From Flaccisagitta enflata (lineage: Eukaryota > Chaetognatha > Sagittoidea > Aphragmophora): 64,000 nt of DNA. Under the pieces are notes generated by a model, which saw nothing but the letters and a program-made list of their open reading frames with translations, was not told where the DNA came from and did no database searches. Of the stretch, positions 37,476 to 48,000 are shown piece after piece (the stretch's first letter is position 1; each line of letters opens with the position of its first letter). The stretch is from the NCBI GenBank assembly GCA_965153355.1, contig OZ231127.1, positions 248,001 through 312,000 on the forward strand, given 5' to 3'. The position numbers and the translations under genes are program-made.

Positions 37476-39303
37476 CACGAATTTCAAAAATCCGACATCT
37501 AGTTTCCAGTCGGGGAAACCCTACTAAAAAACCGATACTACCTTCCTTAAAAAAAAATTTACATAGACACAACCCCCGCCCCTCCCCCCCCGTCCACCGC
37601 CTCTTACATCCCCACCCTAACTATCAACAGATCGACGACTGCACGAATGATGATTCCCGTCCGGAAAGGATCCACCACCAGCAATTTTTCGACGATCAAC
37701 GATGACGCGGATGGAGACGAGGCGGCGACGAGGAGGTTGAGGCGCCCGTTCTGAAAAAGTTAAAGGGGAGGGGGGGGGGAAGGGGAACGGGCCTTGGAGC
37801 ACTCCAAGCCTGGGATTTGACTTGAGAGTGGAAAATAATAAGTGGGGGCATACTACTAAAACATGTCATACGAAAGTATTCGTAATAATGACTAAAAAGA
37901 CCATGTCTAAAACAAACACAACAAAAATGTACATGTTCCAAGGAACCAAACAAAACAAGACAAAATAAATAAGTTACTAACTATACATAAAAACGAATCT
38001 GTAAGGGAAAAAAAAATTAGTAAGCATCATGGAACGACCACATCACCTGCGCCTTCTCCATTACAGAGACGAGCGGGTCACTCCGGAGGCTCCAACATCT
38101 CGTCAGTCCGTGGGCGAAAGGCGATGAATGATGTCGTCAACGGCGACCGCATCGAAAGGCGCAGGTGGTGCAGCCGTCTGAGAATGTATCCTCCCCGAAG
38201 GGAAGAAAAAGAAAGAGAAAGAATAGGGGCAGATTGATTAGTAAAGTTCTTATCGTACACAGATTCAAATTTACCACAAAAACTCAACTTCAACCCTTCC
38301 CAAACCATGATACTTACGCAGGCGTTTTTCGCCAGGCCCGGGGCGGACGTCATTCCCACGCCCGGGTAGCGCCTGACTAGGCCGGCCTGTCCATCGATGG
38401 GATGAGGATGTGATGGTGGAAGACGATCCTCAGCGAATGGCGGCGCTCTCCACGCCATGTTGCAAATTGGTAGTTAAATTGAACAGCAACTGGGCGTGGC
38501 ACCAATCAGTATTTAACTGGCGGTCTGATTTTTCCAAGGCCTGGTTCGATTTTTCTTATTTCCAGGCTTGGGAGCGTCTTTTTGCGACAGGATCTGCTGA
38601 CCGACTTTTTCTGCAGGAGAAGACGCTGGAGGTGGAGATGCTGCATCGCAATTCGGCGCCAGTCGAAATTTAGGACGCACAGCGGACGCAGTTGTGAATT
38701 CGACGGCCATAGCCGCCTTTGCGCGTTCCACAGCTTCCTCTTTCTTCTTAGCCTTCATCGCACAGGCCTGCTTCTCCTTTTCTGCTGCTTCTCCAGTTCC
38801 ACGACTCGCTTATTGCCTTTGACCACCTCATTGTCCGCAGCCATTGCTGCTTGTGAGCTGTCGTCTCTCTCCTTTTGGATATTGCGAAATCCTCTGTCTA
38901 AGACTTGACGAGCAGCACTCGGTTGGCGGAGGAAGCGACGAAAAGAAGTCTTTTGGAAGCCTTGATGCTAAATTCTTCACCACACCCAATGGAGCATTTG
39001 AGGTCAGTGAAGAGGCTTCTCGTAGCAATGACTCGGCGATGTGGTGTCCATGCGCAGGATCAAAGGCTGGATCCGACGGGGGAGGCGGGTTTTGCACTTG
39101 CTGCAGACCTTGGGCAGACTCTGTTTGCTGACGAGGCGCTACACCAGCTTTAACAGATGCTGAAGCACCGCCAACTAGTTCGCTTTACCGCTGCTTTTGA
39201 CGGCTGCGAGTGAAAGGAAGACGCTCCCGTCTGCTGACCAGAGACTTGAGGTTTAACAGCGGACGCCGAAGCACCGCAAGTAGAACCTCCCTTGGTTGCT
39301 GCT
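37476..39303 (-). pseudogene. Coding-like but frame-broken region between ORF3 and the 3' LTR
   Basis: Downstream of ORF3, coding-like minus-strand segments continue in changing frames. 39389-39150 is Lys/Ala-rich, 39097-38828 is Pro/Ser-rich, 38758-38513 is Lys/Glu-rich and coiled-coil-like at its start, and 38458-38078 opens with an ATG in good context. Several single-base frame changes would be needed to join them, so as read here they are separate fragments. The part nearest the LTR (37476-38000) is GC-rich then AT-rich and looks non-coding. I do not recognise the protein, and I see no envelope-type signal peptide, cleavage site or membrane anchor. Confidence 0.5.
38178..38317 (-). other. 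Probable 140-nt intron on the element's sense strand
   Basis: The sense strand reads GTAAGTATC at 38317 downwards, a near-perfect 5' splice site. It ends with a TTACTAATC branch-point-like word, a long pyrimidine tract and TTCTCAG, with AG at 38179-38178. Removing it leaves the short frame that starts at the ATG at 38458 open across the junction (phase 0) for 24 more codons, to a UGA. A second strong acceptor (TTACTAAT, T/C tract, TTACAG) ends at 37999. Splicing is inferred from consensus only. Confidence 0.5.
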
Positions 39304-40629
39304 TTATGCTTCTTCCCAGCTCTCTTGGTCTTCTTCCCTTTTGCTGCAGCTGCCCCAGGCGCCTGATTCAGCTTCTGGGTTGCTGCCAACGTTGCCGTCG
39401 ACGAACCACTTGAAGCTTCTCCTTGGCCTTTGGGCGTTACTGCTGCAGGGGGCGCGCCTGGAGGCGCTTGAAGGGGGCCTTTGCTTTTGGGATCTGGCCC
39501 TTTTTGTTGACTCGCACATTGCGCGTTTGTGGAGTCTTTCCCCGACGTGATCTCTTCGGTGCTGTGGGAGTGATGTCACGAGGACCCTGTTGCTGCTGAT
39601 TTGGGGATGAACCAATCCAGGGCGCGATTGACGACTTCCTGATGCTGTAGAGTGAATTGCCGCTGATGTAGCTGCGGCTGCGTCGAGCACAAATACCGCT
39701 GGTGGAGTTGCGGAAGCGCCGACGGAAGTTGCTGCGGATGAAGTTGCAGCTGCATCAGGAGGCTTCGGAGCCGCATTCTTCCTCTTCGTCGCCTGGACCA
39801 TGCGACGAACCTCCTTATCATGCTCCCTCCTTCTTTTGTTACTTTGGATTTTACGCTCCAGAGTCTCCGAGCCAAGCTCTGTTTGATTAGCCGATGAGCG
39901 CATGAGAGTTTGTTTATTGCAGCACACTGAAAGTTTTTCAAACTCTTTGAAGAGGAGAGATACTCCGACGTCCGGACTGATGATACGATACCACCAACGC
40001 GCCTGCATCCGTTGGTGCTTCTCTTCCGGCGTCGCAGTGTCCACTTCCGGGTCAATGTCTTTCTCCACCGCCTCCCCATTCACCAACACCTCCTCCTCTG
40101 TTTCCATCCCCTCCTCCTCCACTCTTGCTCCATCATTGACCGATTTCTCTCTCTCTTCGCCCCCGCTGCGTTGACGTGCAGCTGCAGACGCTTGATCACG
40201 AGACGCTGGGCGACCGAAATCAAGGCAGAATTGGCGAGGCGATGGGGGCAAATCCAATGATGACGACGCCGCCGCGGAAGTGGTGGATAAGTCCGTCGGC
40301 GGCCGATTGATCGAGATCCGCCTCGAACCTCCATCTCTGATGACCACCAATGGAGGAAGCGACGCGGGATCAACGGCGTTGGATGGCTGTTGACGATTTT
40401 CCAACGCATCGTCTTGTTGACGCTTTTTCTTCGCCATTTTTGCGTCGACGACGGAACGAAGGTCGCCATTGAAGGCTGCCAGCGCGACAGCCTCCTCCTC
40501 CGCCCCGAACGACGTCGTGGATGCAGATCCTTCTCGAGTCGAGCCGTCGTTGAAGAGTCGATGAAGATCCAAGGATCCGTACGACGTCGACACGTCGGCC
40601 TCTGCCTCGAGACGCTGCTGACGGGACAT
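39304..40629 (-). CDS. ORF3, unknown protein encoded between Pol and the 3' LTR
   Basis: An open frame of 441 codons from the ATG at 40629 to the stop at 39304. The frame is open further upstream to 40908, but that part has no ATG and is AT-rich. It contains a strong 3' splice-site match ending at about 40719 (pyrimidines then ATTATCAG), so ORF3 may be reached by splicing. The predicted protein is hydrophilic. It has an acidic stretch (near residues 190-225, 'EEEGMETEEEVLVNGEAVEK'), a basic KRRRE/KRK segment (about residues 285-310) and Ala/Ser/Thr-rich low-complexity parts. The last ~100 residues are Arg/Ser-rich and may be out of frame. No known domain is recognised. Its position is that of env in some LTR elements, but no envelope features are present. 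Confidence 0.5.
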   Translation of the reverse strand: MSRQQRLEAEADVSTSYGSLDLHRLFNDGSTREGSASTTSFGAEEEAVALAAFNGDLRSVVDAKMAKKKRQQDDALENRQQPSNAVDPASLPPLVVIRDGGSRRISINRPPTDLSTTSAAASSSLDLPPSPRQFCLDFGRPASRDQASAAARQRSGGEEREKSVNDGARVEEEGMETEEEVLVNGEAVEKDIDPEVDTATPEEKHQRMQARWWYRIISPDVGVSLLFKEFEKLSVCCNKQTLMRSSANQTELGSETLERKIQSNKRRREHDKEVRRMVQATKRKNAAPKPPDAAATSSAATSVGASATPPAVFVLDAAAATSAAIHSTASGSRQSRPGLVHPQISSNRVLVTSLPQHRRDHVGERLHKRAMCESTKRARSQKQRPPSSASRRAPCSSNAQRPRRSFKWFVDGNVGSNPEAESGAWGSCSKREEDQESWEEA

Positions 40630-40718
40630 CTTGACTCCGACGAGCGACTTCAAGATGCGAACTGACTTCGTAGATGGAATGACGTCGTCAGCGGAAGCTT
40701 TGAAATGTTCGTATTGAG

Positions 40719-40745
40719 AACTGATAATGGTAAGAACGGATTTTG
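40719..40745 (-). promoter_or_regulatory. Candidate 3' splice site upstream of ORF3
   Basis: The sense strand shows 'CCGTTCTTACCATTATCAG' just upstream of the ORF3 coding part, after about 240 bases of AT-rich non-coding sequence following the Pol stop. A subgenomic spliced RNA would bring ORF3 near the 5' end. Consensus evidence only. Confidence 0.35.
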
Positions 40746-40980
40746 GCACAATAATATGTACATATAGACAGAGCGAATGAATCAGTGTTTTGATGTGTAA
40801 GTGGAAATGGACAACATAATTGACAAGAGGAAAGATGAAAGCATGGATAATCAGAACCAAATATGAATAATAACAACTCTTTGTAAATATAACAAGCCAG
40901 AGTTTCAATCACTCATATCTATAGTTACTAATGGACAGGCCCATGCGCCTTTTTCTCTCTCTCTCAAAACTTAGCGTTTT

Positions 40981-43900
40981 TTATGAGTCCAATTCCAGCC
41001 GCACGAGCTTCGTGCGGTCTTTCGTCACGATCTTTCCATCTTGGCGCCGGATGTGAGCCCTCCGGACATGGGCTGATGATCCCTCGACGCCCATGACACG
41101 TCCTAAACTCCAATTGTGACGAGGCAGCGTTTCGTCCATGACGATGACCATGTCATCCACCGCAAAGTCTTTCTCGGATCTCGACCATTTGCTTCGCGCG
41201 TGAAGAAGCGACAAATATTCGACCCTCCACGATTTCCAAAATGCATCCACACGCGATTGCGCACGCCTCCATTGAATCTTCGCGGAGTCGGCGTCAGAGT
41301 TGACGCCTTGTTGCACCAGATCTAGAGGGGCGTGACCGGATGTCGATGGATTGAGGATATGATTCGGTGTGAGGGCCTCAGAGTCATTTGGATCATCGCT
41401 GAGCGCTGTCAGAGGACGGCGATTGAGAATTCCTTCAACTTCGACAACGGCAGTGTTGAAGGCGTCGACGTGGAGGATGGCGCCAGTCGAGATGGAAGCA
41501 AGATGGCGCTTAAAGAGAGCGACGATTCTCTCCCACACCCCTCCATAGTGAGGTGTTCTCGGCGTGATGAAATCCCACCGAAGGCCGCGCCGCTGCAATT
41601 CGGGAGTTGACGAGCGGTTCCAAGCTTCCATTTCCTTCTTGAGGATATTATTGGCGCCAACTAGATTCGTCCCGCAATCTGAAGTGAAACGGCGGATTCC
41701 TGGGCGCCTTGCTGCAAAGCGGATGATTGCATTTACCATCGCATCGGCTGACATGTTGAAGAGCAATTCCACATGGACGGCGCGTGACACGAAACAGGTG
41801 AACACTGCGATCCACACCTTGTGATCAGCACGCCCGTTCATCTTAACTAGGAAATGCCCCATGACATCCAATCCAGTCTCTGCAAAGACAGGCGCAGGAT
41901 TGACGCGATTTGATGGAAGATTGGCCATTTGCTGATTTGCGTTCTTTTTAAAGTTCTTCTGGCATCTGAAGCACGTGTTGACGACGCTCTTGACAGCCTG
42001 AAGACCTTTTGTAATCCACACAAATTGGCGTAATTGGCACAATGTATGCTTTGCACCCGCGTGAAAATCATTGTGATGATAATGGCGAATTAATGATTTC
42101 ACATTCTCGTCTTTTGGCGGCAGGATGAAGGGAAATTTAGCGTCATGTGCGATGTCGGCGTTTTCCAATCGACTGCCGACGCGAATGATACCGTCGTCGT
42201 CGACGAAAGGATTCAATTTCCGCATCTCTTTATTTTTTATGATGAAGTCATGACGGCTTTCTGGTTTAAAGACTTTTCCCAACTCCAATTGTTCAAAGAC
42301 GTCTGAATAATGATGCCGCTGCATTGACTTGACGAGCTGTTTGCGCGCCTCCTCCAAAACGTCTTGCGTCACTTCCGGTTTAGGAAGGAGATCCTTTGCT
42401 GCTCGTGTCTTCGCCCTTGGATACGCTCTCCACCTTTTGACTGCGATAAGAACCATGCCGATGATCCGCAACTTATGCATCCATTTTCCCCGAGAAGCTG
42501 CTGCAAGAAGTATCGCGTCAGCCACTTGTTTCTTTTCACTTTCAGCCACATACAATGCGGCGACTTGTGCAGAAATAGGGCACGTCGCGATGTTCGTCTT
42601 TGGCCATTGATCTTCGGGAAGACGCAAAAATGCAGGACCGTGATGGAATTGACGCCATTTTTCGGCTTCATGGGCCTGGATGCCTCTGCTGCAGTGGTCC
42701 GCCGGGTTGTTTGACGAATCAACCCAGCGCCACTGTTGAGGATCAGACCCGCTATGGATCTTGGAGAGACGATTGGCGAAAAATACAGGCCTCGGTTTCG
42801 CCGGATTGTAAATCATCTTCAGTGCAGATTCAGAATCAGACCAAAATCTGACGACAAGATTGTCCAATTCGATGGTCCTTCCGACGAAGCGTTTGAGCTG
42901 CACTGCTTTTTCTGCGGATACAATCTCGACGCGTGGAACGCTGTTGTGATGAGAAGCACGTTTGGGATTAAGTGGAATGACGTGGGATTTGGAGGCGATG
43001 AATGAAATGTGAACATCTCCATCTCGATTGACTTGACGTCGATATGCAACTGCTCCATATCCGCCTTTTGGAGCCGCATCGCAAAAGATCTCAATTGTTA
43101 TTTCCGCAATGTCACTGTTGTCGACGCCGCCATTCCACCAGCGTTCAATTCGGTATTGTTGTAGAAGAGGCCAAGATGAAGTGTAGCGGAAGAAGGATTC
43201 CTCGACGCTCTCTTCCAAGGGCGAATCCCATCCCACTTCCTGTGGACGACAGAGTTGAAGATGTCGTCTGCCGATGTATGCGCTTGGGCTCCAAAATCCC
43301 AATGGATCATAAAGTTTAGCTTGCATGGAGACCAATTGACGAGGTGTTTTTGCTCTAAGAGTTTTGAATTCCTCGTCGCAGATGAAGATGAAGACGTCTT
43401 CCGCCGGAAGCCATGAGACGCCCAACACCTTCGTCGGCGCATCATCTTGCTTATCTGAGATGGGAATTGGCACGTTCGGATCTCCATCCATCAATTGCCG
43501 CGCATTACTTTTCCACTTCACAAGATCCATCCCGCCTTCAGCCATCGCCGCCACTGCATCCACCTTCAACTGCAGTGCTTCGTCGACCGAATCCCCACCC
43601 CCACTTCCGTCGTCGACGTAGAAGCCGAAACGAATAAGATCGTAGACGTTGTAGGGATATTTGGGCCGGATTACTTCAGCATGCTTTCTGACGGTGAAAG
43701 ACGTGACGAATGAGCTGGATTGGCTGCCGAAGACATGTGATAAGAACAGATTCAAAATGGCTTCTCGTAGAGTACGGTCTTTGAACCAAAAGAATCTGAA
43801 CAGATCAGCGTCGTCAGGATGGACGCGGATCTGGTGGAAGAACGCCTTTATATCACACATAAAGGCGATCTTCCACTGACGAAAACGCATGAGGATGTCC

Positions 43901-45030
43901 ATCAAGCTGTTCATCAAGTTTGGACCTCCGACGAGCAAATCATTGAGTGAGATCCCGTCGGTCGCCGCACGCGCATCGTGACATACGCGCGTTTTGCCGC
44001 GCAATTCAACAATATGAAGCGGCAAGTACCAGCGCTGCTTCTCAATGCCGTCGTCGTCGTCGACGCTGTCAATCTCAACCGCCACTCCCGTCTCGTAAAA
44101 CTTCTCGATTTCACGGAAGACTCTTTCTTTGAAGGCTGGATCACGCTTGAAGCGAAAACGTTGGTTACCGAGCCGCTTCATCGCAGTCGGTCGTGATTTC
44201 ACTCTTCCCAGAATTTCCATGATTTTTTCGTGATGAAATTTCCATGTGACGGGAGCAAAGTATTTTTTCACAATTGGGCAAAAATATGTCTTTTCCTCTA
44301 ACATTTTGCACGCTCTGACATTTTCAAGGGAATCACCCATCTCCTCTTGCGAGACGATTGATGATGCAAAGTCATGGTAGAAGATGCGGTCAATGTTGCT
44401 GTTGAGGACGCGATTGTCGAGGATGCGATCGATGTTATCGTTGAGGACGCGGTCATCCGTCGCGATAGCGTTGATCGATGCAATATCTCGTCCTCTCTTG
44501 CCCGTTTTTCCACATACAGTCCAACCGAATAGACATCTGAAGCAAGTCAAAGATCCTGAAGGCCCTCGGCGGATTTCTTGAGCGACGGCGGCATCCGCAT
44601 GCGCCGCTCCGATGATCATCATCACACCGCCTTCAGCTTCTGGAAATTTTATGCCTTCGATGTGAGGTTGGTCAGATAGGTCGCGGAGAAAAGGAGGAAT
44701 GTCGCGTTCACTCGTTAACAAATCACCCACCAATGCGTCGTTGACGTCGACGACATATTCCTCGTCGACCGATTGCATAGTGAATGATGCGATGAAACGA
44801 TCCTCAACAACATGACTTCCCACAGTAATCACCGTCATTTGCACTGTTTTTGTTGGAATCAGAAGACTGCGAATGACATTGGTACTGATCACGTCGCGAT
44901 CAGCGCCTGAGTCGATCATAGCGTAAATCGTCCTCTGCGCACCCGAAGTGTTTATGATAGTCACTGGAACAATCGGACGGACAACGTCGTCGAATGAAGA
45001 GACGGACCGCGACGTTGCCGTCGCCGCCAG
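40981..45030 (-). CDS. pol: Pol polyprotein: protease, reverse transcriptase, RNase H, integrase
   Basis: Uninterrupted frame from just after the Gag UGA (45031-45033) to TAA at 40981. It lies in the same frame as Gag and lacks an ATG near its start: the first in-frame ATG (44919) falls just before the protease active site. It is therefore presumably made as a Gag-Pol fusion. Numbering from the GTG at 44964: protease DSGAD at 18-22; reverse transcriptase with D371 in 'DIKAFFHQI' and YVDD at 449-452; Pao-type linker with 'LYDPLGFWSP' near 551-560; RNase H acidic residues D629 ('FCDA'), E680 and D710; integrase zinc site H964, H968, C998, C1001; integrase catalytic D1033, D1096 and E1145 ('GGVWERI'); C-terminal region ('DDMVIVMDETLPRHNWSLGR') that is standard in BEL/Pao. 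All key catalytic residues are present, so the enzyme set looks active. It copies the element RNA to DNA and inserts it. Confidence 0.95.
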   Translation of the reverse strand: MAATATSRSVSSFDDVVRPIVPVTIINTSGAQRTIYAMIDSGADRDVISTNVIRSLLIPTKTVQMTVITVGSHVVEDRFIASFTMQSVDEEYVVDVNDALVGDLLTSERDIPPFLRDLSDQPHIEGIKFPEAEGGVMMIIGAAHADAAVAQEIRRGPSGSLTCFRCLFGWTVCGKTGKRGRDIASINAIATDDRVLNDNIDRILDNRVLNSNIDRIFYHDFASSIVSQEEMGDSLENVRACKMLEEKTYFCPIVKKYFAPVTWKFHHEKIMEILGRVKSRPTAMKRLGNQRFRFKRDPAFKERVFREIEKFYETGVAVEIDSVDDDDGIEKQRWYLPLHIVELRGKTRVCHDARAATDGISLNDLLVGGPNLMNSLMDILMRFRQWKIAFMCDIKAFFHQIRVHPDDADLFRFFWFKDRTLREAILNLFLSHVFGSQSSSFVTSFTVRKHAEVIRPKYPYNVYDLIRFGFYVDDGSGGGDSVDEALQLKVDAVAAMAEGGMDLVKWKSNARQLMDGDPNVPIPISDKQDDAPTKVLGVSWLPAEDVFIFICDEEFKTLRAKTPRQLVSMQAKLYDPLGFWSPSAYIGRRHLQLCRPQEVGWDSPLEESVEESFFRYTSSWPLLQQYRIERWWNGGVDNSDIAEITIEIFCDAAPKGGYGAVAYRRQVNRDGDVHISFIASKSHVIPLNPKRASHHNSVPRVEIVSAEKAVQLKRFVGRTIELDNLVVRFWSDSESALKMIYNPAKPRPVFFANRLSKIHSGSDPQQWRWVDSSNNPADHCSRGIQAHEAEKWRQFHHGPAFLRLPEDQWPKTNIATCPISAQVAALYVAESEKKQVADAILLAAASRGKWMHKLRIIGMVLIAVKRWRAYPRAKTRAAKDLLPKPEVTQDVLEEARKQLVKSMQRHHYSDVFEQLELGKVFKPESRHDFIIKNKEMRKLNPFVDDDGIIRVGSRLENADIAHDAKFPFILPPKDENVKSLIRHYHHNDFHAGAKHTLCQLRQFVWITKGLQAVKSVVNTCFRCQKNFKKNANQQMANLPSNRVNPAPVFAETGLDVMGHFLVKMNGRADHKVWIAVFTCFVSRAVHVELLFNMSADAMVNAIIRFAARRPGIRRFTSDCGTNLVGANNILKKEMEAWNRSSTPELQRRGLRWDFITPRTPHYGGVWERIVALFKRHLASISTGAILHVDAFNTAVVEVEGILNRRPLTALSDDPNDSEALTPNHILNPSTSGHAPLDLVQQGVNSDADSAKIQWRRAQSRVDAFWKSWRVEYLSLLHARSKWSRSEKDFAVDDMVIVMDETLPRHNWSLGRVMGVEGSSAHVRRAHIRRQDGKIVTKDRTKLVRLELDS

Positions 45031-45033
45031 TCA
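45009..45033 (-). promoter_or_regulatory. Gag/Pol stop-codon readthrough signal (UGA-C plus hairpin)
   Basis: Gag ends with UGA (45033-45031) followed by CUG. Six bases later the sense RNA can form a perfect 6-bp stem GCGACG/CGUCGC closed by a GCAA tetraloop (45024-45009). UGA followed by C is a leaky context, and a nearby 3' structure promotes readthrough in gammaretroviruses. Gag and Pol are in the same frame, so frameshifting is not needed. The structure is seen. Its function is inferred. Confidence 0.6.
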
Positions 45034-48000
45034 TGCCGTGACGTTAGAAGAGATCACTTCCGTAGGATTGGCTGTCTCCGCCGTCGACGGAGCTGTTGGT
45101 GCTGCTGCAGCCGCATCCTCTGACTTGTTGAAGGGAGCCAGCGGTACTTTATTTCCCTGCTTATTCTCTCCTTTCTTCTCTTCCTTTTCTTCTTTCTTGT
45201 AGGTGCGCCCGTGGAGAATCGTGGCATGCCGCTTCTTGCAGATCTGGCAAGTTGGTCTGTTCGCGCATCCTTTGGCGTTGTGTCCTGGCGCGAGGCAGTG
45301 GAAGCACAGACGACGAGACATGATCTTTTGAACTCTCGCGTCCACTTCCAACTCTAACAGCTGATGACACTCTTCTGTTTGATGCATTCCACTGCAGACG
45401 TTGCAGCGGTCCGTCGACTGCATCTTTTGCTTGCCATTGGTCAAAGCATCCCCATATGATGATGGCGCTTCTTTTTCTGTAGTTGCGACTGCTGCCACTG
45501 ATGCTGTTTTGCAGCTTGCGCCTTTGTTGCGCTGAATCACCGCCCATGTCTCGATCATGTTGACCAAGTTGTCGAATGAAAATAATTGTCCATTTTGGGC
45601 TGCTTCATGTTGCTTTTCCCAGAATTTATCTGCAAGATGAGGGACCCTCTTATTGAGGATCTCCTGCAGCAGCTCGTCACGATAGCATTGTTGCACTTCT
45701 CCACAGGTCCTCGCAATCTTCTTTGCCTTTTGCAACCTTGCAGACAAATTGAAATGCCTTGCATGGTCGGCCGACTGGATCTTCGCCTCCGCGACGATTT
45801 CGTTGAACAGCGCCGCAATGTTGCAGCGCCTTGCCATAAAGACGACGTCCATTTTTGCGAAGGCGTCGTCAATCTCTCCTCTTGCTGTCGCTTCAGTTGC
45901 ATCAATCGTCGCAGTTTCAATGATCTCTTTTGCCGGACCAGCAAACCACTTAGGCAATTCTAATAAGATGTCCATTTGCGTCAAGCCTTCATGCTTCTCA
46001 GCATCTTTGAACTTCCTCTTCCACATCATGAAATCGGTGGATGAAAGCTCCTGCAGAGGCTTCTCAGGTCTTGCTCTCTCCAATGCTTTGAGGCCGACCT
46101 CCCTTGCTCGCATGAGATCGTTGTACGCCGCTCTTTCCAAAAACATGTCCAGAGCCGGATTGTTGGGCATCTGAACGTGGACTTCCGGTTGGCGGGCTAC
46201 TTGATGATGCTCCACTTGATGATACGCTGGGGGTTGTTGGGTAAACGCGTATTGACCCCCGACTTTTACCGGAGATCTCTTTTTGGTGGTTTTCACACTC
46301 CACCCAACTTCTTCCTGCTGATTCATTTGTTGTTGACGATCATCTTGATGGAATCGGGGAGCATCAAAATCTTGGCGGATGTACTGTCGCTTTTGTTGTT
46401 CTTCTTTGCGTTGTTTCTCTTCTTCTCTCGCTGCGGCAAGGTCAAAGTCTCTCTGCTGAATCTGCATCTTCAAACTATCCACTTCCTGCTGCAAACGTTG
46501 ATTCTGTTGGATGACTTCCGCTTGAGGCGTTGCTAGAGGCGCTTGCGCTACTTTCGGCGCCTTCGGCTGCAATCCACTCATTGTCTTCTTGGGAGCGACT
46601 TTTCTTCTCTCTTTATCTTGCAGCTGTTGTGCCAACTTCGCGTCAGCGGCCTCCTGCTTCTGCCTCCTGCGCATCGCCTCCATTGCATCACCTCCGCTTC
46701 CGGCTGTGTTGAAGACCTTCTCCTCTTGACGGGGAAGACCAGTCTCCCTTCTAGCAGAACCAATCTGCTTCTCGAAGATCACTTCCGGTGCGGTAGGGAG
46801 AATCGTTGCTGCTGGGGTTTGGTGATGCTGATCCTGATGCTGTTGCTGTTGTTGAAGCCGTTGCTGCTGCCACTGTTGATGTTGAAGCTGCTGTTGCTGG
46901 TCAGGACGCTGTTGCTGTTCATTCTGCTGCTGCAGTTGACGCTGACGCTGTCCTTGCTGCTGCTGCTGCTCCAACTGTTGCTGCTGCTGCATCGGCTGCT
47001 TGACGGACGTTTCCACTGACTGCACATGACGTTGCTGTACGTTCGAATTGAACGATCCCGGATTGAAATTTCTGAAGATAGATCGACGGTCTTTTGGCGG
47101 ATGCTGCGGCTGCTGCTGGTCCAGCTCAGACAGTTGTCTAAGCTTCACATCCCGCTGCTCTAAAGCTCCACCAATGCCGCCGTCGTTCAGGCTATTCCAG
47201 TGCTTTCGTTGCATTTCTGCCGCATTGTTGAATACTCCTGCTCTTCTATCTTCATCTCGTTGCTGCTGCTGGCGAAAGTTACACATTCTGTCGTATAACT
47301 CTTTGTCTTCTTGTGATGAGCTTCGCTGTTGGAATCCCAATGGCACCGCGATCGGCGCCTTTGGAGCTGTTGCTGCACCACCACCTTCACCTTCAGCCAT
47401 CATGCGCAGACGTTGATCTGCAAGGCGTTGCTGTCTCTCTTCTTCTGTCTCCTCACTGACATTCATGCTTTCGACAGGATGGTTATTTGAAGCTGGAGGA
47501 TCCACTACCACCGCTGGGATCGCGGCGGAAGGTTGCTGTTGCTGCTGCAGTTGCTGTTGCATATGTTCTCCTGCATCGTTTTGCCGCTGTTGTTGTTCAT
47601 GCGGCTGCATTGCCGTTTGATGTTGTCGCAGCTCTTGTTGTTGTTGCTGTTGCTGCTGTTGCTGCTGCTGATCGTGTTGTTGCTGTTGTTGAGCCACAGG
47701 TTGTGGCGCCGGCTGCAGGATCTGATGTTGTTGTTGATCTTGCTGACAAAATTGTTGGAGTTGCTGCAACTGCTGCTGCTGCAACAGCTCTTGCTGCTGC
47801 CGTTGAGCCGTTGTTTGCTGCTGCTCCTGTGGTCGGTGGAGTTGACGTTGCTGTTGGAGTTGCTGCTGCTGCATCTGCAATTGATGCTGCTGCTGTTGCT
47901 CCTGTTGCTGTCGCTGCTCCTCCTCCCGTTGTTGCTGCTGCATATCGTCAATCAGCCGACGGCCTTGTCGCATTTCCTCCTCCAACTGCCTACCCCATCT

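Noticed and set aside
38165-39153. Plus-strand frames of 70-110 codons opposite the BEL extra region
   Set aside because: They overlap the coding-like minus strand, are short and show no motif. They look like antisense shadows.
39304-40908. ORF3 as an envelope gene
   Set aside because: The hydrophobic N-terminal part (40908-40630) has no ATG and is AT-rich intergenic sequence. The remaining protein is hydrophilic with no signal peptide, furin-like site or membrane anchor.
45031-45033. UGA read as selenocysteine
   Set aside because: No selenocysteine insertion element was recognised, and position between Gag and Pol is better explained by ordinary readthrough or a private mutation.
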